Numbered from the stretch's first letter, positions 16,695 to 25,376 are shown. The stretch is 64,000 bases of DNA from Prevotella scopos JCM 17725 (GCF_018127785.1 NZ_CP072389.1:1364001-1428000); one strand, 5' to 3'. Notes: generated from the letters alone by a model not told the origin. Program-made: numbers and translations.

Positions 16695-17814
16695 ATGAAT
16701 ACTAGAAATAACATTATTGCTATCAGAAAGCGAGATGTAGATGCCGCTCATGAAGCTTTTGTTGAGTTGATGAGCAAAACTGAGGATATACTTAATACTG
16801 AGGCAAGAAATAATCCCAAGGATTATAAACAATTAAACGCATCAACTTTAGAACAATGTGCCGTTGAAAAAATAAAATTGGCATGTGCAGATTCTCCATT
16901 TAATCCTAATGAGGTCAAACTTATCTCAGGCCAGCGTTTTCCTGATATAGTTACAGAGAAATACTATGGAATAGAAGTAAAATCTACAAAAGAGAATCAT
17001 TGGACTTCAACTGGAAGTAGTATCGTCGAAACAACTCGTGTCGAGAATGTGGATGATATCTATATGCTGTTTGGTAAGTTGGGGGGGTAAAATACCAGAG
17101 TTCAAATGTAAGCCGTATGAAGAGGTTCTATATGATATAGCCGTTACCCATTCTCCACGTTATCTTATTAATATGGAGTTGAAAAAATCTGAAACTATTT
17201 TTGCAAAGATGGGAACAACTTATAATAAATTCAGGATATCACCTGATAATATCTCACAAGTAAGAAAGTATTATCGAGAGCGCGCTATTAAACTTAAACG
17301 TGTAGAAATGCCATGGTGGATAACATCTGAAAATGTTGAAACGGGTCATTCGTTTAATATTCAATTATGGAGTACACTTACTCCTCAAGAGAGGAGAGAA
17401 CTTCAAACAAAATGTATGATACTTTTTCCAGAGGCACTAAACCCTGCGGTATCTAAGACAAAATATAATAATACGACTCTATGGTTATGCTCATATAATC
17501 AGGTTGTTAATCCTAATATTCGTGACTTATATTCTGCTGGTGGAAAAATAACGCATGTGGATGGTGTGAAGTTAGATAGGCCTGTACCACAAGTTTTTAA
17601 TATTATTGTTGGACATGCTGAGGATATAAAGGCGTTGCTAAACAATCTAACTACTGAGATGGTTATGATGATAAAGGATTTTAATCCAACTCTTCTGGAA
17701 AATGGTAATGCGTATGAGTCATGGCTCAGAACATGCAGTGAGTTTGCTAACGAATACAATGTACCTCTTAGAGAATGGATAGAAAGAAAACCAGAATTTC
17801 AATTTTCCATGTGA
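16695..17814 (+). CDS. Type II restriction endonuclease, split by a frameshift at a G7 tract (candidate phase-variable)
   Basis: In the sequenced state the gene reads 131 residues from ATG 16695 and stops at TAA 17088-17090, directly after seven Gs at 17081-17087. Removing one G joins it to a frame that is open to 17814, giving a 372-residue protein with no other interruption. The first part carries a PD-(D/E)XK nuclease core: RFPDIVTEKYYGIEVKSTK, with D and ExK spaced as in restriction enzymes. It follows the C5 methyltransferase by two bases and is presumably its cognate nuclease. Truncation removes the region after the catalytic lysine, so the allele as read should be inactive. A sequencing error in the homopolymer is the main alternative. 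Confidence 0.8.
17081..17087 (+). repeat. G7 homopolymer in the restriction gene
   Basis: A run of seven Gs ends directly at an in-frame TAA. A G6 allele restores the full frame (reading LGGKIPEF across the junction). Short G tracts in coding DNA are classic slipped-strand switches, but seven is near the lower limit for frequent switching. Confidence 0.85.
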
Positions 17815-18085
17815 AGCCTTAAAATCAAAAGATAACAGCGTCTGTACGTATATGGTTTGTTCTTTAGATTTTGCGTCTTACCTTTGAATCTGTGTATAAC
17901 ATTATGTTGTTTGAAACTTTTAATCAGATAGAATTAAAACCTAATAATTCCAATTAGCCGAGAGTCTATTTTCGAGAAGGTGTAATGCACTAAACGTTAA
18001 TGTGTGAACCGTGAGAAGAGGAAACTGATGGACAGATATCATTTGAAAAATTTTGAATTGATAAACTATAACAATATATTAAGCT

Positions 18086-18754
18086 ATGAATGAAAAAGAT
18101 GAATTACGTCAACGGACAAAGAAAAAGCGTCTTCGCATCACCTTTCCCGATGGGAAAGTGATTTGCTGTAAGAGCTCTTTATCAACGATGATAGCCACTT
18201 TTATCGAGATAGGCTCTGACAAATTCCCTTTGATTGACATGACGATGTGCCACCTCCCACTCTTGTCAAAGACCATCTATCCAAAGTATGAAGAATGGAT
18301 GAAACCCGTCTGCGATGGTTGGTATGTTAACACACAGTCTGATGCAGATACGAGGTATATGCAGCTGCGGTCTATCAGTAATCAGCTCTCCCTAGGACTT
18401 GTCGTTGAAGTGGGTGCAGATTTTGATGTCCATACTGATTCCGATACCTCGAAAAGGAAGAGAAATAGTGATAGGTTGCAGGTAACGTTTCCCGATGGTG
18501 AGACGATAGGCAAGGGCAATGCTACAGAAACCTATCTTGAGGCGATAAAGAAGATGGGTATCAATGATATCGTGCGTAAACATATTCCATGGGGCAAAAG
18601 CGAATTAATAACATCTACACAGCAAACGAAGTATCAGGTGCAGATTGATGAACAGCGATGGCTTACCACCCCTACTACAACGAAGGAAAAAGTAAAAGTC
18701 CTGCGTATTGTCAGTGCTATGCTCCGCATTAAGATTGAGGTCAGCTGCGGGTAG
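18086..18754 (+). CDS. Unknown protein with duplicated TFPDG domain, next to restriction-modification genes
   Basis: This 222-residue protein is not assigned to a function. It contains two copies of a module of about 35 residues: LRITFPDGKVICCKSSLSTM (from about residue 14) and LQVTFPDGETIGKGNATETY (from about residue 131). Each is followed by an amphipathic helix (FIEIGSDKF / AIKKMGINDI). Between them is an aromatic, conserved-looking segment, PKYEEWMKPVCDGWYVNTQS. No signal peptide or membrane helix is seen, so it is probably cytoplasmic. It lies 271 bp after the restriction gene on the same strand and may be an accessory or defence gene carried with that cassette. Confidence 0.75.
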   Translation: MNEKDELRQRTKKKRLRITFPDGKVICCKSSLSTMIATFIEIGSDKFPLIDMTMCHLPLLSKTIYPKYEEWMKPVCDGWYVNTQSDADTRYMQLRSISNQLSLGLVVEVGADFDVHTDSDTSKRKRNSDRLQVTFPDGETIGKGNATETYLEAIKKMGINDIVRKHIPWGKSELITSTQQTKYQVQIDEQRWLTTPTTTKEKVKVLRIVSAMLRIKIEVSCG

Positions 18755-18870
18755 AAGGGGGAAGACAGTAACGAGGCAGGCAGTAAAATAGCGACTACGA
18801 ACATGAGGGGGTGTCAGAAGGCAAATTAATAACTTGACAACTTTCAAACGATAAGTAATTTTCTTAAAGC

Positions 18871-18976
18871 AAAGAAAAGACCGTTTCTAGACTCAAAATT
18901 GAGTACAGAAACGGTCTTTTTTTAATGAATTGTTTCAAACTGTAAGGTTATCAAAATGGTATTTGCATTTTGATAT
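18871..18976 (-). terminator. 3'-UTR module: small hairpin plus terminator (copy A)
   Basis: Read on the minus strand, it starts 20 bp after the stop of the GH18/NodB/GT2 gene. It has a small palindrome CAAAATGCAAATACCATTTTG, a conserved CAGTTTGAAACAAT linker, and a strong terminator stem AGACCGTTTCT...AGAAACGGTCT followed by Ts. The same module occurs at 42793-42895 with a different but still paired stem. The stem is followed by Ts on both strands, so it may also end transcription from 18086-18754. Confidence 0.85.
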
Positions 18977-18995
18977 ACCCATTCTCTTTCCTTCT

Positions 18996-21900
18996 CTATT
19001 CCCCCACATGTCCTGTTCGCTTCAGCACGCCCCACATCTGTAGTTCGCCTTTGATTGCTTTGAGATAGCTCTTGAAGAGGACATAATACATAATCCAGCG
19101 ATAGAAGAAGCGCTGGGGGATAACCCACAGAAGAACCCATAAGCCTTCGCCTTCAAAGATGTAAGCCATGATAGACACACTCGCATCGATGATGAGGAAG
19201 ATAAGGTAATAGAAGAATATCTGTAAGGCGTTACCACTGAAGAGTCCGAGTAGCATCAGCACGTCAGCCAGTGGGGAGAACGTTGGGATGATATACTGGA
19301 AGATAAGCATGTTCGGCATAGCCCACAGACCGAAACCCTTCTTGGAAGGCGCAAAGAGTGATGACCGATGCTTCCAAAAGGCTTGCATCACACCAAAGCA
19401 CCAGCGGATACGCTGTTTTACGAACTGACGCAGGGTTTCTGGTGCTTCAGTCATTGCCACGGCATAATTCTCATTCTCAATGATATATCCATGCTCGTTG
19501 ATACTCATCGTCAGGTCGCAGTCTTCGGCTAAGGTATCGGTGGTAAAGCCACCCACTTCCTCAATCACCTTCTTGCGGAAAGCCCCGATGGCACCTGGCA
19601 CAACCGTTATGGCATTGATATTAGAGTAAGCCATACGGTCGAAGTTCTGACTACTCGTATATTCAATAGCCTGCCAGTAGGTGAGCATATTCCGTTGGTT
19701 CCCGACCTTCACATTTCCTGCAACGGCTCCGACACGCTGCTCCTTATCCGCAATGAAATGCTTCATCAGTCGGCTTACAGCATCATTCTTCAATTGTGTA
19801 TCGGCATCAATACAAACGACATACTCTGTAGGACAGGCCGCAATACCATAGTTCAGGGCTGAAGCCTTTCCGCCATTCTTCTTAGCCAACACCGTGACCA
19901 TGTCATCATTGTTGAAAGCTGCCCGCACTCGTTCGAGCGTATGGTCCTTACTACCATCATCAACGAAGTAGATATGCAGATTAGGATAGTCCTGCTGTTT
20001 GAGGGTTGTGAGCGTGCGCACGACATTCACCTCCTCATTATAACCGGGGACAATGATGGCAACGGCAGGTGCGGTGTTAGCATCGATTGGAGAATAGTGG
20101 CGTCGATTCTCCACACGTTTCTCTCGAATCATCAAGACATACATAAAGATTAGGCGCATCATGCCCAAGACGAGGAATACCAGGAAGAGCGCTGTCAGGA
20201 AGTCTGAGACATGATAAATCATCTCTGCTAACCAGAGGTTGGTCTGCATCGCATAGTAAGCCTTACCTTTATTAATCGCAGGCATGAGTGTTTGCTTGTC
20301 CATACCCAAGTATTGTTCGATGGAGATGAACTGATAACCCTCCCGCTGCAGCGTCTCTATGATACGTGGTAGGGCATCAAGGGTAGGCTTTCGAGTGCTA
20401 CCACCCGCATCGTGAAGCAAGATGATATGTCCGTCCTCATGGTGTACGCCGTCGATGACACGTTGGTAAATCTGGTCAGCAGTGACGTTCGGTTCCCAGT
20501 CGTTCGGGTCGATAGATTCTCCAACGAAGAGATAATTCCGACGTGCAGCCACAATCATTGGCCATATCTCTTCGTGTTCCGTTGGGTCAGCATCGGCATT
20601 ATAAGGTGCACGGAAGAGGATGGTGCTATGTCCGGTAACACTCTCAATGAGCATTCTCGTCAACTTTAACTCTGCATAAGAGCGGTCGTCAGAATTCTCA
20701 ATCATGTTATGATGGGTGAAGGTATGGTTACCGATGGTGTGCCCAGCGTCATAAACCTGCCTTACCAGGGGCAGATTCTTCTCCATCTGCAGTCCCACCA
20801 TGAAGAAGGCAGCAGGGACATTATACTTCTTCAGCGTACTGAGCACGGTTGGTGTCCAACGGCTGTCTGGTCCGTCATCGAAGGTGATGACAAGCTGTTT
20901 GTCCTTACATGCTCCTAATCGTTGTATTGTATAGGTAGAAGGAAGGGCACGATAATACTCTTCCGAGATGAGTCGGTTATCCTTATCAATCATTACGGAG
21001 ATACGTCCGGGATGAGGTTCTGACGTCACGCTGAGTACCTCACCTGCACCAACGAAGTTGACATCATCGGTACCATTGAGTTGCATGAGCTTCGCAATAG
21101 ACATCCTTGCTACGTTCTCCCATGACATATCTTTCCCATAGTAACGCCATATACGTTTGTCTTCAGTACCCAAGCGCCAGAGGGCGAAGCCTGCCAGATG
21201 GTATTCTGCACCGAAGCGCATGATGTTGAAGGTGGTGGCAGCATCGGTGAAGAACACCTGGTGAACCTTCTTGTCGTCAGTGTTCTGATAGGAGAAGTTA
21301 AGGTTGTAGGTATCGTCATCAAACCTCACCTTAGTGTCAGCATCCTGTGCGATAGCCATTGTCTGGTCGAAGGACACGGTTGTCCCACGCTCACCATTCG
21401 CCCAGTCGTAACCATAGGTAGCCATACCAAGGACAATCTTGTCATTAGGGACATTCTTAGCAGCCCAGTCGGTGGCTTTTTCTACCCATCGTTGTGAGCT
21501 AACCGCACCCGGCTGACTTTCAATGTTATGTTCGTCGTAAGCCATGAGGAAGAGGTAGTCGTTATATTTCGCTAGTTCCTGCATGTTATAGTCTTCGTTG
21601 AAAGGGGCTACGGCTTGCGTGACATAGAGTCCGTGTGCATGGAAGATGCGTGAGAAGTCTCGGACGAGCTGGTTGAGCAGTTCGTTATCTGCGATGTTAA
21701 GTTCCTCTAAGTCGAGGTTGATACCCGCAAAACCATATTGCTTACACTTTTGAACCATCTCATTGATGAGTGCCATACGTTTCTTATCGTTGCGCATGAT
21801 ACGCCCAATGGCTTCAGGACGGAAGTCGGAGTCATAGTTGTTTGTGAGCATTGGCAGAATTGGGGTTCCAGCCCGTCGCATCAGCCGAAGTGCCTGTTTG

Positions 21901-22397
21901 TCAATCCGGTATTCCACCTTGTCTGTCTTAGGATTGATGAAGAACCACTCTGGCAACACCATGTTCAGATGTTTAATGTTATTCTTCAGAGAGAGGTACG
22001 CATGCTTATCCCAGTTGACATACCATGCTGAGCGAACGCCAATCCGTGGGTCGTCCCACTCGTTGAAGTATTTCTGCGTTAGGCTGTCAGCCTTCCCTAC
22101 GAATCGTTGCTTCTTGATGGTAGCCTTCGCATAGTTATTGTGCATCTTCTTCTCTTTAAAGAAGTCGCGGAAAGATTTATACAGCTTTGCCGTCTTATTA
22201 TCTTTCGTATAAGCCGATGAGGCTGAGATGGCGTTTCGATAGTCGTGCCGGAAAGGCATCTGCGGACTACCCTCCAAGGCGAACATGGCGAGGAAGACGA
22301 TTCCAAAAAGAGAGAGAATCGTGATGATTACGCGTAAGGTCCATTTGAAATAACTCCAGCGCTGACGGGAGTCTGTCTGAAAAACTTGCTTGCTCAT
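18996..22397 (-). CDS. GH18 - polysaccharide deacetylase - GT2 fusion membrane protein
   Basis: This three-enzyme fusion has 1133 residues from ATG 22397; a start 9 codons earlier is also open. After one N-terminal membrane helix comes a GH18/chitinase-like domain (about 110-430) with FAGINLDLEEL, where the canonical DxxDxDxE is kept in its last acidic part. Then comes a NodB deacetylase (about 500-700) with TFDDGPDS and the metal-binding HTFTHHN. A membrane helix follows, then a processive family-2 glycosyltransferase (about 780-1040) with VPGYNEE, DDGSKD, DADTQ, EDCDL and QRIRW, and C-terminal membrane helices. The domains suggest synthesis, deacetylation and trimming of an N-acetylhexosamine polymer of PNAG or chitin-oligosaccharide type in one protein (inference). 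It is transcribed alone. Confidence 0.93.
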   Translation of the reverse strand: MSKQVFQTDSRQRWSYFKWTLRVIITILSLFGIVFLAMFALEGSPQMPFRHDYRNAISASSAYTKDNKTAKLYKSFRDFFKEKKMHNNYAKATIKKQRFVGKADSLTQKYFNEWDDPRIGVRSAWYVNWDKHAYLSLKNNIKHLNMVLPEWFFINPKTDKVEYRIDKQALRLMRRAGTPILPMLTNNYDSDFRPEAIGRIMRNDKKRMALINEMVQKCKQYGFAGINLDLEELNIADNELLNQLVRDFSRIFHAHGLYVTQAVAPFNEDYNMQELAKYNDYLFLMAYDEHNIESQPGAVSSQRWVEKATDWAAKNVPNDKIVLGMATYGYDWANGERGTTVSFDQTMAIAQDADTKVRFDDDTYNLNFSYQNTDDKKVHQVFFTDAATTFNIMRFGAEYHLAGFALWRLGTEDKRIWRYYGKDMSWENVARMSIAKLMQLNGTDDVNFVGAGEVLSVTSEPHPGRISVMIDKDNRLISEEYYRALPSTYTIQRLGACKDKQLVITFDDGPDSRWTPTVLSTLKKYNVPAAFFMVGLQMEKNLPLVRQVYDAGHTIGNHTFTHHNMIENSDDRSYAELKLTRMLIESVTGHSTILFRAPYNADADPTEHEEIWPMIVAARRNYLFVGESIDPNDWEPNVTADQIYQRVIDGVHHEDGHIILLHDAGGSTRKPTLDALPRIIETLQREGYQFISIEQYLGMDKQTLMPAINKGKAYYAMQTNLWLAEMIYHVSDFLTALFLVFLVLGMMRLIFMYVLMIREKRVENRRHYSPIDANTAPAVAIIVPGYNEEVNVVRTLTTLKQQDYPNLHIYFVDDGSKDHTLERVRAAFNNDDMVTVLAKKNGGKASALNYGIAACPTEYVVCIDADTQLKNDAVSRLMKHFIADKEQRVGAVAGNVKVGNQRNMLTYWQAIEYTSSQNFDRMAYSNINAITVVPGAIGAFRKKVIEEVGGFTTDTLAEDCDLTMSINEHGYIIENENYAVAMTEAPETLRQFVKQRIRWCFGVMQAFWKHRSSLFAPSKKGFGLWAMPNMLIFQYIIPTFSPLADVLMLLGLFSGNALQIFFYYLIFLIIDASVSIMAYIFEGEGLWVLLWVIPQRFFYRWIMYYVLFKSYLKAIKGELQMWGVLKRTGHVGE

Positions 22398-22832
22398 AGT
22401 TTCTTTTCTATTAGATGAAAGCAATAATTAAAATCTTTTGATAGTGTGTATCGCCGTGTTTGCTGCTCGGTAGGTTTATCCCAAAGTATATTCCTTCAAT
22501 AGGAAATGTGCTGTTGTCTTGATTTCTATAGATACTGTGGGAGATGTCTTTTTACCCATTCACCGCCTGATACACCATGAAAGACGTGCGTTGTTGATGT
22601 TTCAACACCGAGATGTTATCCTTCAATTTACCAACCTGTTTCCTTCTTCCTGTGCTTTACATTGTTTTTATTTCTTACATCTTGTCGTCTGCTCCATAAA
22701 GGAGTCGTCTGAGGAACGCTCGCGCGAGATGGAGAATCGTGTTGCTTGTAAGCGCACTTCAAGCGGACGTAACATTATCCTAATGCCGTTCAGGAAGATG
22801 GAAAGGACAAAAGGAACCAACTATTATCGATG

Positions 22833-22861
22833 CAAAAGTACAACTTTTATTATAAAAACAA
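22833..22861 (-). promoter_or_regulatory. Putative promoter of the GH18/NodB/GT2 gene
   Basis: TACTTTTG on the minus strand (22840-22833) with TTG 18 bp upstream (22861-22859) is a slightly short-spaced Bacteroidetes promoter. It predicts a leader of about 430 nt. I see no gene in 22398-23070. Confidence 0.5.
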
Positions 22862-23071
22862 TCACTTTCGTCAGAAAATCACCTCCTGCAGTGGGCAATC
22901 ATATATGCCATGCGTGTCAGTCGCTTATCAATTGGCTAAACAGAAGGCTTCCGCCATTATTCCAGTGTATCTGCTTGAGTCTGAATAGATAAGAACAAGA
23001 CTGATTCGTCGTTTAATACCGTTGACATAAATCAATAATTAATCGATATATGGATATTTTTCGTATTTCTA

Positions 23072-23103
23072 CTTGACAGTTTGGAATAATTGCAGTATCT
23101 TTG
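23072..23103 (+). promoter_or_regulatory. Promoter of a candidate small RNA
   Basis: CTTG at 23072-23075, 20 bp, then TATCTTTG at 23096-23103. No ORF of note follows, but a terminator does. Confidence 0.75.
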
Positions 23104-23109
23104 CATCGT

Positions 23110-23325
23110 AATTCAAGAGTTACATATCTGGTTACAAGGTATTAGACTTTACAGGTATTTGAGATTGCTCAGGATTATTTTTGAAAATGAAGATTTGTTT
23201 AGGTTAGTAATAGATTTAGGTTTTTAGTTATATTTTAGGTAAAGATTGTAGAAACATTATCGTCGTGAGACGGTGGTTATTCGGAGATAACGGAAGAGTA
23301 GTTGCTCTGCCGTTTTCTTTTTTTT
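23110..23325 (+). ncRNA. Candidate structured small RNA, about 215 nt
   Basis: A consensus promoter ends at 23103 and a rho-independent terminator lies at 23291-23325 (CGGAAGAG...CTCTGCCG, then a T-rich run). Between them there is no convincing ORF. The 3' part has three consecutive hairpins: CGTCGTGAGACG, GTTATTCGGAGATAAC and the terminator. Size and autonomy fit a stable regulatory RNA; 6S RNA is possible by length, but I could not verify its long internally bulged helix. An unexpressed leader of a lost gene is the alternative. Confidence 0.55.
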
Positions 23326-23508
23326 ATACCCCCCTTGCAAATCCATAATTCAAAATTCATAATTATGATTACTGCTGTTAACTGTGGCTTATCGCAACAA
23401 ATAACTTTTCTGCTTTTTTACTCGTTAACTCGTTAACTACTAAGAGTTTACCCTGTCTTTATTTACCCTGTCTGCAAGTAGTTTATTCATTTGTCAACTA
23501 TAAGCTAT

Positions 23509-23592
23509 GTGCGGAGGCTCCGCACATGTGGTGCGGGAGCCTTGCACAGTTAGTGCGGAGGCTCCGCACAGTTAGTGTTGAGGCTCCGCACC
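23509..23592. repeat. Block of GTGCGGAGGCTCCGCAC hairpin repeats
   Basis: Four to five degenerate copies of a palindromic word, GTGCGGAGGCTCCGCAC or close to it, alternate with ACATGTGGTG and AGTTAGTG spacers. It belongs to the same GCAC...GTGC repeat family as the blocks near 2343, 6439, 32405 and 43055. The preceding 23326-23508 has only low-complexity CTCGTTAACT words. Confidence 0.8.
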
Positions 23593-23599
23593 AATTAGA

Positions 23600-23710
23600 A
23601 TGTTGCTAGTCCCCGACTTTGGTATTGAACAGGCACTTAATGACAAGGAGCAAGGGCGTGTCAATGAGTATGTCAGTGCAGATGAACTATTTTCCAAATT
23701 AGGCATCTGA
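23600..23710 (+). pseudogene. RelB/DinJ-type antitoxin, C-terminal remnant
   Basis: A 36-codon frame, beginning MLLVPDFGIEQALNDKEQG and ending SADELFSKLGI, corresponds to the C-terminal toxin-binding tail of a RelB/DinJ-type antitoxin. The N-terminal DNA-binding half is missing; the upstream DNA is hairpin repeat instead. Its stop overlaps the toxin start (TGATG), the usual coupling in intact relBE-type operons. With the toxin also frameshifted, the module is a dead toxin-antitoxin locus. Confidence 0.7.
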
Positions 23711-23993
23711 TGGCATATAAACTCTTGACAACACACCAGTTTGAGAAAGACCTCAAACGATGCAAGAAGCGTGGGTTGCCAATGGATAAACTCAAAGAGG
23801 TTATCAACGAATTGGTAACTAACGGTAGAGTTCCTGCCCAATTTAGACCTCACTTGTTACATGGTAATAGGAATGGGAATGCCATATACAACCTGATTGG
23901 TTGCTTATATGGGAGCAGAACAACACAGAATTAACCTTGCTCATGATGAATACGGGAACACACGCTGATTTATTTGGAAAGACGAAACGATAA
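23710..23993 (+). pseudogene. YafQ/RelE-family mRNA interferase toxin, frameshifted
   Basis: The first 52 or so codons read as a YafQ-type toxin (MAYKLLTTHQFEKDLKRCKK, then HLLHGNRNG). The frame then shifts near 23876. The expected remainder continues in another frame (ECHIQPDWLLIWEQNN, then MMNTGTHADLFGK) to a TAA at 23991. The catalytic C-terminal half, including the W-E-C-H-I-Q-P-D-W stretch, is therefore out of frame. Loss of the toxin fits loss of the antitoxin N-terminus just upstream. Confidence 0.85.
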
Positions 23994-24224
23994 GACCAAG
24001 GGATAAATCATTGTATGTTTATTTTTAGATGACTTTTTTTAGACCCTTATCCACGCAAACTTTAACTGACTACGAATTTCTCTAATTACGCAAATACCTA
24101 TTGCAAAGTTCTTCGTTTCATACGTAATCGGTAGAAATCATAAAGTTCAAAGCTCAAAGCTCAAAGTTCAAAGGATAGAAAGAATATGTCCTTATGTCAT
24201 TCTGTCTAAGGATGCGGCATATAC

Positions 24225-24258
24225 AAAAAAAGGAACACTCTGTTGAGTATTCCTTTTG
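24225..24258 (-). terminator. Terminator downstream of tRNA-Arg
   Basis: The hairpin AAAAGGAACACTC-TGTT-GAGTATTCCTTTT directly follows the tRNA 3' end on the minus strand and is followed by a T-run in that direction. Confidence 0.85.
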
Positions 24259-24332
24259 TGATTCCGACAGGATTCAAACCTGTAACCTCTTGATCCGTAG
24301 TCAAGTGCTCTATTCAGTTGAGCTACGGAACC
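24259..24332 (-). tRNA. tRNA-Arg (anticodon ACG)
   Basis: A full cloverleaf can be drawn on the minus strand. The acceptor is GGTTCCG / CGGAATC, the anticodon stem is CTTGA / TCAAG around the loop CTACGGA, and the T arm is ACAGG-TTTGAAT-CCTGT. The anticodon at loop positions 3-5 is ACG, reading CGU (and CGC/CGA after A34 to inosine editing). The discriminator base is A, and CCA is not encoded. A promoter lies 57 bp upstream and a terminator directly downstream. Confidence 0.95.
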
Positions 24333-24388
24333 ATTGTTATGGTTGCAAGCAGATGATGAATAAATCATTCATTTCTGAATTGCGAGTG

Positions 24389-24420
24389 CAAAGGTATTGC
24401 TTTTTATTCGTTCTACCAAA
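24389..24420 (-). promoter_or_regulatory. Promoter of tRNA-Arg
   Basis: On the minus strand TTTG (24420-24417), 20 bp, then TACCTTTG (24396-24389). It matches the Bacteroidetes consensus and precedes the tRNA. Confidence 0.75.
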
Positions 24421-24439
24421 TGTTTTGCAATCTTTTTTA

Positions 24440-25084
24440 TTATTTTTTTTCTTCCTCATCTTGTAGCGTGGGGAGAGAGATATGGTAACCCACTGCAACG
24501 AAACGAATTAAACAGATGGCGAGGAATGTCACGATAACGGTTATTGGGAGTGACAATCCCAGCGAGAAGAGTCCCCAATAGATGAGGCCACCTGCCACAC
24601 TCGCCATTGCATAAATCTCTTTATGGAAGATAACAGGGATGTTGTTCAGCAGTATGTCACGGATAACGCCGCCTGCCACACCGGTGATACACCCCATGAT
24701 GATAGCCACCCAGAAGGGATGTCCCAGGGCGATGGTCTTCTGAATACCAGCGATTGTGAAGAGTGCCAGACCGAGGGTATCGAAGACGAACCATGCATTG
24801 CTTAGACGACGAATCCACCTATGCGACAAGATGATGAGGAAGAGTGCCAGACCCGTACAAAGCACATACATAATGTTTGACGTCCAGAAGGGTCTTACGC
24901 CCAACATGGTGTCGCGAATCGTACCGCCACCAATGGCGACGGCAAAGCCACAAACGTACCCTCCGAACCAATCGAAGTGTTTCTGTGCGGCATGGCGGAT
25001 GCCCGATATGGCAAACGCAAATGTTCCGAGAAACTCCAGTATCACCTGAAGCGTACGGACTAGATGAGGATCAGTGTAGATCAT
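24440..25084 (-). CDS. TRIC/UPF0126-family cation channel-like membrane protein (YicG/YadS type)
   Basis: This is a 214-residue membrane protein with seven predicted helices and the internal duplication typical of the bacterial TRIC (UPF0126) family. Each half carries a glycine-rich RD motif: AIGGGTIRDTMLG in the first and GVAGGVIRDILLNN in the second. Family members are homotrimeric K+-permeable channels, inferred here from homology. I chose ATG 25084 over an 18-codon longer frame because that extension is encoded by a dispersed CCCTCCCCGAAGGGGGAGGG-type repeat (25105-25134) and is not part of the family. It is encoded alone on the minus strand, with the tRNA-Arg promoter overlapping its downstream side. 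Confidence 0.9.
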   Translation of the reverse strand: MIYTDPHLVRTLQVILEFLGTFAFAISGIRHAAQKHFDWFGGYVCGFAVAIGGGTIRDTMLGVRPFWTSNIMYVLCTGLALFLIILSHRWIRRLSNAWFVFDTLGLALFTIAGIQKTIALGHPFWVAIIMGCITGVAGGVIRDILLNNIPVIFHKEIYAMASVAGGLIYWGLFSLGLSLPITVIVTFLAICLIRFVAVGYHISLPTLQDEEEKK

Positions 25085-25104
25085 ATTTGAATAAATAAAA
25101 GCCC

Positions 25105-25376
25105 CACCCCGACCCTCCCCGAAGGGGGAGGGAGGCAAATAGGATAAGGTTCGCTGTATGTCCTTGCTGGAGTAATAAGACTATCTTCTCATTGTTATAC
25201 AATAAAGAAAATTGATTTACATATTATAATTACATAATCCCTCCATGTAAACTATGCTCATTGCTTGCATAAACTTAGAGTACTACCCTTTGTTATCTGC
25301 ACTCCCCTCCTTTCGGAGGGGCTGGGGGAGGCTTTCTCCCTCCCCCTTCGGGGAGGGTCGGGGTGGGGCTTCACAC
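25105..25376. repeat. Pair of inverted GGGGAGGG-CTTCGGGG hairpin repeats flanking 200 bp
   Basis: A repeat of about 32 bp (GCCCCACCCCGACCCTCCCC, then GAAGGGGGAGGG) at 25105-25136 is present in exact inverse at about 25340-25375, with a third partial copy at 25307-25335. Each copy is itself palindromic around CCTTCGGGG or CCGAAGGG. Others of the family are at about 4404-4431, 14100-14146, 26457-26491 and 29653-29683. They abut stop codons and probably act as transcription terminators or REP-like elements. Confidence 0.85.

Noticed and set aside
22519..22992. 157-codon ORF upstream of the GH18/NodB/GT2 gene
   Set aside because: No domain, signal or family resemblance; it crosses the likely promoter of the divergent gene and its composition is non-coding-like.
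24259..24332. tRNA-Arg as an integration site for the adjacent segment
   Set aside because: No integrase gene and no duplicated 3' tRNA end were seen nearby.
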